Origin: Nitrosomonadales bacterium
Lineage (GTDB): Bacteria > Pseudomonadota > Gammaproteobacteria > Burkholderiales > Gallionellaceae
Assembly: GCA_016218465.1 (NCBI GenBank)
Contig: JACREA010000174.1
Span: 1-12,977 of the forward strand
Reading direction: 5' to 3'
Length of the DNA stretch: 12,977 nt
The translations under genes were made by a program, and so were the position numbers. Numbering within the stretch: the stretch's first letter is position 1; each line of letters begins with the position of its first letter. The notes beneath the pieces were generated by a model, which was given only the letters and a program-made list of their open reading frames with translations, did no database searches and was not told the DNA's origin. Positions 7,910-12,977 of the stretch are shown here, one piece after another.

Positions 7910-8137
7910 ATGAACTTTGATAAAGAATTTGATGCCAGCGGTATGTCCTGTCCCTTGCCTATCCTGAAGACCAAAAAGGCGCTTGCCGATATGGCTTCGG
8001 GGCAGGTGCTTAAGTTGATCTCGACCGATAGCGGTTCAGTGAAGGATATGCAGGCTTTCGCCGAACAGACCGGCAATTCCCTGTTGTCTACAGACGAGGC
8101 AAACGGGAAATACACTTTTTATATGAAGAAAAAATGA
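7910..8137 (+). CDS. tusA: TusA-family sulfur carrier protein
   Basis: A 75-residue single-domain TusA/SirA-like protein. It carries the family signature CPLP with the sulfur-binding Cys14, preceded by FDASGMS and followed by the first long helix (PILKTKKALADM) and the beta strand VLKLISTD, ending in YTFYMKKK. TusA proteins carry persulfide sulfur between partners, for tRNA 2-thiouridine formation, molybdenum cofactor synthesis or, in sulfur oxidisers, to DsrE/DsrC/Hdr systems. The ATG follows GGGAG with eight bases between. The dsrE2 gene begins 41 bases downstream, so this copy most likely serves sulfur trafficking rather than only tRNA thiolation. The symbol denotes the family; orthology to E. 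coli tusA is not shown. Confidence 0.9.
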   Translation: MNFDKEFDASGMSCPLPILKTKKALADMASGQVLKLISTDSGSVKDMQAFAEQTGNSLLSTDEANGKYTFYMKKK

Positions 8138-8178
8138 GTTGTCTGTACTAAACCCAACCATACTCAAAAGGGGGAAGC

Positions 8179-8649
8179 ATGAGCTCTAAAAAAATGGCAA
8201 TCATTGCCACCAAAGGCACGCTGGATATGGCGTATCCACCATTCATCCTCGCTTCAACCGCTGCCGCTTTGGGCTTTGAAGTGCAGGTGTTCTTTACCTT
8301 CTACGGACTGCAATTGCTGCGCAAAGACCTGTCAACCGTGATGATCAGCCCGCTGGCCAACCCTGCCATGCCGATGCCGGTGCCGATGCCGGTGATGGTG
8401 CAAATGCTTCCCGGGATGGAATCCATGGCCACCATGATGATGAAGCAAAAGTTAAAAAAACATGGCGTTGCTTCGTTGCAGGAGTTGCGTGATCTGTGCC
8501 TTGAAGCTGAGGTGAAATTCATTGCCTGCCAGATGACGGTTGACCTGTTCGAATTCGACAAGAGCGAGTTTATTGACAATATTGAATACGGCGGAGCGGC
8601 TATGTTTTTGGGATTTGCCGGAGATACTGATATTTGTTTGTTTGTTTAA
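8179..8649 (+). CDS. dsrE2: DsrE2-family (DsrE/DsrF-like) sulfur-relay protein
   Basis: A 156-residue DsrE/F-like protein of the DsrE2 group. It begins with a Rossmann-like strand (KMAIIATKGTLDMAYPPFIL) and the amphipathic to hydrophobic region AAALGFEVQVFFTFYGLQLL. A methionine-rich middle (residues 64-88, ten Met in 25) is followed by the conserved Cys117 in FIACQMTVDLF and Cys153 in the C-terminal DICLFV. These two positions agree with the two conserved cysteines described for DsrE2A of purple sulfur bacteria; Cys107 is additional. DsrE2 proteins are thought to exchange sulfur with TusA, and the gene is 41 bases after tusA with a strong AGGGGGAAG site, so the pair should form one operon. 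No dsrAB, shdr or rhodanese gene is in view. Confidence 0.88.
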   Translation: MSSKKMAIIATKGTLDMAYPPFILASTAAALGFEVQVFFTFYGLQLLRKDLSTVMISPLANPAMPMPVPMPVMVQMLPGMESMATMMMKQKLKKHGVASLQELRDLCLEAEVKFIACQMTVDLFEFDKSEFIDNIEYGGAAMFLGFAGDTDICLFV

Positions 8650-8668
8650 CCCAAATAATCCATTAGCC

Positions 8669-8794
8669 CGTCATTCCCGCGCAGGCGGGAATCCAGATGA
8701 TTAAAAATTTCCCGCGAAGCGGGGCAGTATCGCGGTTTTGTCCGCTTCGCGGGATGCTTGTCCTTGCTGGATTCCCGCCTGCGCGGGAATGACG
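8669..8794. repeat. Nested palindromic REP pair (REPIN/MITE-like element)
   Basis: Bases 8669-8696 and 8767-8794 are perfect 28-bp inverted repeats. Each arm is itself a hairpin: ATTCCCGC, loop GCAG, GCGGGAAT. Inside, 8710-8722 and 8742-8754 are perfect 13-bp inverted repeats built on CCCGCGAAGCGG. The whole 126-bp block could fold into a long cruciform. Each outer arm fits the ATTCCC-N8-GGGAAT pattern of the dRS3 type known in Neisseria and resembles REP repeats common in beta- and gammaproteobacteria. It sits 19 bases past the dsrE2 stop and 128 bases before the FadL gene, so it may also act as a terminator or RNA stabiliser. No RAYT transposase is nearby. Confidence 0.85.
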
Positions 8795-8922
8795 CGGTTT
8801 TTTGCTAATGAACTATTTGGGTTTAATAGGGCCGCTTGCTTAAAGATAATTAAGTTGCTTCAACCGTGCAGTAATCAGGGTAGGGTGTTTGTTATTTCAA
8901 TCAACCAAGGGGATTATTTAAC

Positions 8923-10365
8923 ATGAAGATGAATAAAATTGTTGTTTCGTTGTTCGCCGCCGGTGTGATGGCATCGCCGCTGGCATTCGCCACCAACGGC
9001 ATGAACCTTGAGGGCTATGGCCCGGTCTCAGAGGCAATGGGGGGCGCGTCCATGGCCTACGACAACGGCACCGCCGCGGTCATGAACAACCCTGCCACCC
9101 TTGGCTTGATGTCCGAAGGCAGCCGCATCGATGCCGCGCTTGGAATCCTGGGCCCAAGCATCACCTCAAAATTTACCGGGATGCCATCGGCTGATTCATC
9201 CGCAACGGCTTTCTACATGCCCGCTGTCGGTTACGCAAAAAAATCGGGCCAAATGACCTACGGCGTGGGCGTGTTTTCACAGGGCGGCATGGGCACGGAA
9301 TACGCGGCAACTTCGTTCCTGGCTGCCGGTTCGGGTGAAAAGGTGCGCTCCGAAGTGGGTGTCGGACGCCTCATTGCACCGCTGGCTTATCAGATAGACG
9401 ACAAAATCAATGTCGGCGGTAGCCTGGATTACGTGTGGGCCGGGATGGATCTCAAGATGGCGCTGTCGGGGCCTCAGTTCGGTGACATGGTAGCGGGGCT
9501 GGGCGGTACGCAGACATATGGCGCAGTCAGCGGTACTATGGCGAACACTTTGGTGGGCGCATTTACCGTTGCGCAGGCACCGTGCGGCGGCGTACCCTGT
9601 CTTACATCTATGAATTGGGCGAGGGTTGATTTCTCCAACAACAGCAGCTTTACCGGAAAGGCCAATGGGACAGGCCTTGCCTTCAAACTGGGCGGCACCT
9701 TCAAGGCCAACAGCCAGTTGACTCTGGGCGCGACCTACCACAGCAAGACAGCACTGGGCGACCTCACCGCCACTGGCGCCTCGATGTCAATGAACGTCGT
9801 CGGTCCGGCAACCGGCGGTGTTGCCACCACCATCCCCGTGGCCGGCAGCGTTTCAGTCCACAATTTCCAGTGGCCGCAGACTATGGCTATGGGCGCTGCC
9901 TACCAGGCCAGCGATCAGTTGCTGCTGGTTGCGGACTACAAACGCATCGGCTGGAAGCAAGTGATGAAAAATTTCAGCATGACCTTTACTGCGGACGCAT
10001 CACAGAATCCGACTGCGGCAGCTTTTGGTTTGGGCGGGCAAGTTGTGGATATGACCCTGTTTCAGAACTGGGTTGACCAGAATGTATACGAACTTGGCGG
10101 CGCTTACAAAACAAGCGACGCGCTTACGCTGCGCGCCGGCCTGAACATTGCCAACAACCCTGTGCCGGACAAATACATGCACCCGCTGTTCCCGGCAATC
10201 GCCAAGAACCATTTGACATTGGGTGTGGGCTATGCCGTCAGCAAGGTTTCGAACGTGGACTTTGCGTACGTGTATGTGCCTAAGGTCTCGGCCACCAATG
10301 GCTCGGGCGTGACCGTTGATTTCGGCGGCTACAGCACGCAGCTTATGTACAGCTACCTGTTCTGA
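8923..10365 (+). CDS. OmpP1/FadL-family outer-membrane channel
   Basis: A 480-residue outer-membrane beta-barrel of the FadL/TodX family, which takes up hydrophobic compounds by lateral diffusion. A Sec signal peptide (about 1-23, ending AFA before TNG) is followed by the family hatch start TNGMNLEGYGPVSEAMGGASMA and NPATLGLM. The remainder is a run of alternating beta strands ending in the typical C-terminal aromatic LMYSYLF. The only cysteines are Cys221 and Cys226 (CGGVPC), probably a disulfide-bonded surface loop. The ATG follows AAGGGG at good spacing. It is separated from dsrE2 by 273 bases with a palindromic repeat, so it may have its own promoter. The substrate could be fatty acids, aromatics or, speculatively, hydrophobic sulfur species given the neighbours. 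Confidence 0.9.
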   Translation: MKMNKIVVSLFAAGVMASPLAFATNGMNLEGYGPVSEAMGGASMAYDNGTAAVMNNPATLGLMSEGSRIDAALGILGPSITSKFTGMPSADSSATAFYMPAVGYAKKSGQMTYGVGVFSQGGMGTEYAATSFLAAGSGEKVRSEVGVGRLIAPLAYQIDDKINVGGSLDYVWAGMDLKMALSGPQFGDMVAGLGGTQTYGAVSGTMANTLVGAFTVAQAPCGGVPCLTSMNWARVDFSNNSSFTGKANGTGLAFKLGGTFKANSQLTLGATYHSKTALGDLTATGASMSMNVVGPATGGVATTIPVAGSVSVHNFQWPQTMAMGAAYQASDQLLLVADYKRIGWKQVMKNFSMTFTADASQNPTAAAFGLGGQVVDMTLFQNWVDQNVYELGGAYKTSDALTLRAGLNIANNPVPDKYMHPLFPAIAKNHLTLGVGYAVSKVSNVDFAYVYVPKVSATNGSGVTVDFGGYSTQLMYSYLF

Positions 10366-10400
10366 TGTAGTTGTTGCCGAAAAGGGCAATCTCCCACTTG

Positions 10401-10422
10401 GCCCGCCTCACGGCGGGCTTTT
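10401..10422 (+). terminator. Rho-independent terminator after the FadL gene
   Basis: GCCCGCC, loop TCAC, GGCGGGC, then TTTT: a perfect 7-bp G+C-rich stem followed by a T-run, 36 bases after the FadL stop. It lacks a T-run on the minus strand, so it should terminate plus-strand transcription only. Confidence 0.88.
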
Positions 10423-10476
10423 GTATTCATCGCAAAATTTCCGGAGGCGCGGTAGAGGATACGCGTCGAATCAGAA

Positions 10477-11073
10477 TTAGTCCCCGCTGACAGTGTTACG
10501 GATACGCGGTTGTCCCGGTTCTGTTTCGAATAAGTCGCGCATGGTTTTCTCCATCATGCTAACGGCCTCTGGGGCTCCGATGCTCATCATCTGGTCAATG
10601 ATCCAGTTGCTGTCATTTTCACCCAAGACTTCGCGCATACAGAAGCCAAGGTAACGGGTAAACGCAAATTCAGGGCCATCGCTGCCATAACCAAACTCGG
10701 CGTATTCACCAGAGCGCTGGTTGAGCTTGTCGATGAAATGCTGCTTGTGTATCTCAAAGCCGTTGCCTGTCAATCTACTCTGGTTTTCAGCCAGTGTTTC
10801 CGCCACGCGATTTGCCAAAAAGCTGGTGAATGCAGAACGGTCTTCAGCGGGTAATTGGCGATAGGCAATGCGGTCAGCGACTTGAACCAGGAATATTAAA
10901 AACTCGGTGAGGAAAGAAAAATATTGTGCGCCGATTTCTATTTCAAAATTGGCTTTGCGGGTGTTTTTGAGTGCGTTGTCTCCGATGCGCCATATGACAA
11001 AAGCCAGCGCACCCGCAATTTCCTGAGGCGTTCTCTTGTGCCCACTCTTAAACCAGTGGCTTTTGATCCTCAT
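10477..11073 (-). CDS. Uncharacterised helical protein of the sulfur-relay run
   Basis: A 198-residue protein I do not recognise. Composition suggests an all-alpha soluble protein: the N-terminus is basic (MRIKSHWFKSGHKR), and a helix-rich centre includes a hydrophobic-aromatic stretch (YFSFLTEFLIFLVQVADRIAY, about 50-70) that could be a buried helix or peripheral membrane contact. A charged C-terminal half follows, with MREVLGEND. A single cysteine lies in LGFCMRE. The ATG at 11073 is the only ordinary start in the open frame and has a weak ribosome binding site, 40 bases after the stop of the tandem TusA gene, so it is the last gene of the minus-strand run. No catalytic motif is apparent. 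The coding call is strong from length and context; the role is unknown. Confidence 0.8.
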   Translation of the reverse strand: MRIKSHWFKSGHKRTPQEIAGALAFVIWRIGDNALKNTRKANFEIEIGAQYFSFLTEFLIFLVQVADRIAYRQLPAEDRSAFTSFLANRVAETLAENQSRLTGNGFEIHKQHFIDKLNQRSGEYAEFGYGSDGPEFAFTRYLGFCMREVLGENDSNWIIDQMMSIGAPEAVSMMEKTMRDLFETEPGQPRIRNTVSGD

Positions 11074-11113
11074 GGCTTTTGCTGCACAAATCTGGCGACC
11101 GTCACAAGTTCAA

Positions 11114-11599
11114 TCATCCTTTTTGCAGGAAAAATTCATACTCGCCTGCGGATACTTCAATTGTGTCGAGGATTTTTATGCCGGTCATGCTGGCCCAGCC
11201 AATGATATCGGAGCGTATCCCCGGGCAGTTGCTGACAAGCTTGAGTATCTCGCCTGGGTTCATGCCGTTAAGCAGTTTTTTGGCCTCAACAATTGGTCCG
11301 GGGCATACTACACCGCGAATATCCAGAATTACATTCGCTTTGCGCGCCGTCCCCTGGCCTTTCATAATGTAATAGCCAGTGCCGCCATCCGGCATTGCCT
11401 CTGTTCCCATTACATTGTTGCGAGTCTGTTCAGCCCATGCGAACAGGTCGTCCCTGGTGCCCGGGCAATCAGAGATCAACAATAGTACTTGTTCGTTTTT
11501 CAGATCGTCGACTACACGCTTAGCCCCGAGCAGCGGAGCGGGGCAGGTCAGGCCGCGCATATCCAGTTTGATATTGGCGTGCAAATTTTGAGTGTTCAT
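11114..11599 (-). CDS. Tandem two-domain TusA-family sulfurtransferase
   Basis: Numbered from the ATG at 11599 (161 residues). Two TusA domains lie head to tail: about 9-80 (LDMRGLTCPAP, Cys19) and 92-161 (LDIRGVVCPGP, Cys99). Each has a second cysteine in a matched motif, SDCPGTRDD (Cys45) and SNCPGIRSD (Cys125), and both pairs are exactly 80 residues apart, so the protein is an internal duplication. Ordinary E. coli TusA lacks this second cysteine; YeeD-type TusA proteins have one at a similar place. The ATG has AGGA eight bases upstream; an in-frame TTG at 11638 would overlap the preceding stop and is less likely. Its expected job is persulfide carriage or exchange between the two domains. 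The partner is unknown, though the DsrC-family neighbour 35 bases upstream is the obvious candidate. Confidence 0.92.
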   Translation of the reverse strand: MNTQNLHANIKLDMRGLTCPAPLLGAKRVVDDLKNEQVLLLISDCPGTRDDLFAWAEQTRNNVMGTEAMPDGGTGYYIMKGQGTARKANVILDIRGVVCPGPIVEAKKLLNGMNPGEILKLVSNCPGIRSDIIGWASMTGIKILDTIEVSAGEYEFFLQKG

Positions 11600-11634
11600 T
11601 TTAGATGTCCTGTTGGTTGCCGAACTGTCGTTGT

Positions 11635-11964
11635 TCAATATCCGCCCTTGCCATAAGGCTGGGGTAACCCGGCAATTTTAGCGCCTTGTTTTGCCGGGCC
11701 GGTTGGAAATAAATCATACAGGGATTTGCTGTCTGCCTCCGGCCAGAACTCCTGCACATCTTTCAGCATATTGCGAAAGTTGGGTGTGTGGCCATGTTCC
11801 CGATATTGATCGCGCATGTAATTGATTACCTGCCAATGCTTGGGCGTCAGCTCGATGTTTTCCGCCGCTGCTATTACGCTTACTACTTCCTCGCTGTAAT
11901 CTGGCTCCAGCAAGTAGCCATCCGCATCGGTTTCAAGTTCATTATTTGCAACTATGTATCCCAT
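11635..11964 (-). CDS. Cysteine-free DsrC/TusE-family protein (RspA type)
   Basis: A 109-residue member of the DsrC/TusE/DsvC family, recognised by the helical core LTPKHWQVINYMRDQYREHGHTPNFRNMLKD and the C-terminal arm LYDLFPTGPAKQGAKIAGLPQP. DsrC proteins carry two redox cysteines on this arm, 11 residues apart, and TusE keeps the penultimate one. Here the matching positions are Ala95 and Lys106, also 11 apart, and there is no cysteine anywhere. The tail is YGKGGY rather than TGCV. Such proteins have been termed RspA and proposed to be regulatory rather than sulfur carriers. The ATG follows GGAGG seven bases upstream. It lies between the Cas6-like and tandem TusA genes on the same strand, so co-expression is expected. 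It may bind DsrC partners without accepting sulfur. Confidence 0.92.
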   Translation of the reverse strand: MGYIVANNELETDADGYLLEPDYSEEVVSVIAAAENIELTPKHWQVINYMRDQYREHGHTPNFRNMLKDVQEFWPEADSKSLYDLFPTGPAKQGAKIAGLPQPYGKGGY

Positions 11965-11983
11965 GATTATCCTCCGTTAATTA

Positions 11984-12592
11984 TTACGCCTCATTCAAGC
12001 CGGAGATGACTTTGTGAGGCAAAAATATTCCACATCCGAATTGGCGATATTCTCCCATACCTGCATATTGCAATTGCAGGGATCCTTCCGGTTTCAGATC
12101 ATGTATTACCAAACTAAAGCCATGAATCGTATGCTGGTCGCCTGCAAGGGTGCGGCGTTTTCCGCAGATCAGTTTGGCCGAAATTTTCATTTCACTTAAC
12201 TGAGCCCTGATGTTGTCCATGAATATCGCTTCGTCGCTTGCGCCTGTTACCAGTTGTGCATGTATGGTGGAATGGGGTTGGATCGTACGGGTCCTGCCTG
12301 TTCCTAACTGCAACTGGCTTGAGCCAATCTGCATAGTGCTTCCGTTCAGAAGTGATGCTGCGCCAATCAATGTCGCCGGCAGCCGCAGCACCAGCTTGGC
12401 GCGGTTGGGAAGAAGCAAACCTTCGTTGCTTTCCGATGTACGCAATGGCAGTACCCCTACCTGCTTTTCTTCAGCAAGTTGTGGAGCATGGCGCACAATT
12501 TCTGCCCACAACGCAAATGGATATGTAGTGGGAAGTGTTCCGCTGCCAAGATCGAACACCACGTCGATCATCTCCGGGGTTCCATTAACCAT
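11984..12592 (-). CDS. Orphan Cas6/Cmx6-like protein
   Basis: A 202-residue protein resembling the Cas6/Cmx6 family (CRISPR subtype I-MYXAN crRNA endonuclease). Visible family features are the opening IDVVFDLGSGTLP (9-21), VGVLPLR (45-51), KLVLRLP (66-72), ICGKRR (142-147), GFSLVIHDL (158-166) and the glycine-rich C-terminal RNA-binding loop GMGEYRQFGCGIFLPHK (178-194). As I recall the family, a histidine follows LPxD and another lies in GIHPLR; here these positions read TTY (22-24) and VLP (47-49), so the nuclease site may be altered. No other cas gene or CRISPR array is in the window. The ATG overlaps the end of the 74-residue gene by eight bases; a start at Met8 (12571) is possible. RNA binding is inferred; cleavage is doubtful. 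Confidence 0.78.
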   Translation of the reverse strand: MVNGTPEMIDVVFDLGSGTLPTTYPFALWAEIVRHAPQLAEEKQVGVLPLRTSESNEGLLLPNRAKLVLRLPATLIGAASLLNGSTMQIGSSQLQLGTGRTRTIQPHSTIHAQLVTGASDEAIFMDNIRAQLSEMKISAKLICGKRRTLAGDQHTIHGFSLVIHDLKPEGSLQLQYAGMGEYRQFGCGIFLPHKVISGLNEA

Positions 12593-12809
12593 TGGCTGAC
12601 TGCACTTGAGAATCTGCCCAATGTTGCATGGTATTCGCCCATTGTTGAGCAGTAGCAGGATCGATATCGAAGATCGTAAAGCGTTTGCCCTCGCGAATCC
12701 GGATGCGTAGCAAGCTCATTCCGCCTTCGACGTGGTCGATCTGGTGCAATTCAATTTCCTGGCTACCCAAAGGAACTTTGATTTTTAATAATTCACGGGT
12801 TTTTGCCAA
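12585..12809 (-). CDS. Small uncharacterised protein, TTG start
   Basis: A 74-residue protein I do not recognise, first gene of the minus-strand run. The start codon is TTG, supported by a strong GGGAG site seven bases upstream. It looks like a compact beta-rich domain (LLKIKVPLG, SLLRIRIREGKRFTIFDID) followed by an amphipathic helix (PATAQQWANTMQHWADSQV). It has no cysteine and no membrane segment. Its last codons overlap the Cas6-like start (ATGGTTAA), a layout that suggests translational coupling and a shared complex or pathway. It could be a partner or nucleic-acid-binding accessory of the Cas6-like protein, which is inference only. Confidence 0.75.
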   Translation of the reverse strand: MAKTRELLKIKVPLGSQEIELHQIDHVEGGMSLLRIRIREGKRFTIFDIDPATAQQWANTMQHWADSQVQSANG

Positions 12810-12843
12810 TTTGTTTCTCCCGGTTGGTTACATTGCTTTGTCC

Positions 12844-12966
12844 ATGAGGGATATTCTGCACGAGATTCTCGAAGGTTTTAAGTTTATCGCTAATGCTCTC
12901 AGTATTGAAATACTACTCGAGGAAGGTAAAACACTACTCTTTAGGGTTATAGAAAATAGCCGCTAA
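12844..12966 (+). CDS. Possible 40-codon small protein
   Basis: The plus strand reads an open frame starting MRDILHEILEGFKF and ending FRVIENSR. Its composition is plausible for a small amphipathic helical protein. It has no clear ribosome binding site and lies where the promoter of the five-gene minus run must be, so it may be chance. Another ATG follows its stop at 12972, too close to the edge to judge. Confidence 0.25.
   Translation: MRDILHEILEGFKFIANALSIEILLEEGKTLLFRVIENSR
12901..12914. promoter_or_regulatory. Dyad upstream of the minus-strand run, possible operator
   Basis: AGTATT, two bases, AATACT: a perfect 6-bp dyad about 92 bases upstream of the TTG start of the first gene of the run. 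A second short dyad, CGAG ATT CTCG, lies at 12861-12871. Both are AT-rich or short enough to be chance, but their place fits a regulator site. I found no convincing -35/-10 pair on the minus strand here. Confidence 0.25.
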
Positions 12967-12977
12967 GGGTGATGGAA

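Noticed and set aside
8669..8794. A short CRISPR array or an IS element
   Set aside because: The repeats are inverted and nested rather than direct and evenly spaced, and no transposase frame lies inside the 126 bases.
9277..9741. 154-codon minus-strand frame inside the FadL gene
   Set aside because: It is antisense to a complete barrel gene with signal peptide, and its translation shows no domain.
11984..12592. A CRISPR-Cas locus around the Cas6-like gene
   Set aside because: No direct repeats with regular spacers, no leader and no other cas gene appear anywhere in the window; only the single Cas6-like gene is present.

Overview
The window reads as a chromosomal segment of a betaproteobacterium. 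A chemolithotrophic or sulfur-handling member of the Nitrosomonadales (Gallionellaceae- or Sulfuricellaceae-like) is my best guess. The basis is the mix of a succinylase-type lysine/DAP pathway (dapC, dapD), a FbaB/DhnA-type class I aldolase beside PurT, a DUF3014 protein, and two clusters of sulfur-relay genes (TusA, DsrE2, DsrC families). The taxon is inferred from gene content and cannot be proven here. I see no rRNA, tRNA, insertion-sequence transposase or CRISPR array.

Left part (1-7516) is core metabolism. On the minus strand dapC and dapD are followed by the first nine codons of an unidentified gene running off the edge. The two gaps in this run carry related repeat sequence just upstream of the next ribosome binding site. 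Divergent from dapC is an EamA/DMT-type permease, convergent with a minus-strand pair of fbaB and a membrane-anchored DUF3014 protein. purT diverges from fbaB and converges with a cyclase-PilZ fusion, a putative nucleotide-signalling protein.

Middle part (7517-10422) begins with a 393-base non-coding stretch holding a perfect 9-bp hairpin and a consensus-like -10 box. On the plus strand follow a single-domain TusA sulfur carrier, a DsrE2-family protein, a 126-bp nested palindromic REP-pair element, and a FadL/OmpP1-type outer-membrane channel with a clear rho-independent terminator.

Right part (10477-12809) is the most unusual piece. It is a tightly spaced minus-strand run of five genes: a 74-residue unknown (TTG start), a stand-alone Cas6/Cmx6-like protein with no cas genes or CRISPR array in view, a cysteine-free DsrC/TusE-family protein of the RspA type, a tandem two-domain TusA protein with two cysteines per domain, and a 198-residue helical unknown. 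The pairing of a Cas6-fold RNA-binding-type protein with sulfur-relay proteins is unexpected. Possible explanations are RNA-directed sulfur transfer, for example tRNA thiolation, or a regulatory RNA-binding module repurposed from a Cas6. Both are inference. The right edge holds a small dyad and a weak 40-codon ORF on the plus strand.
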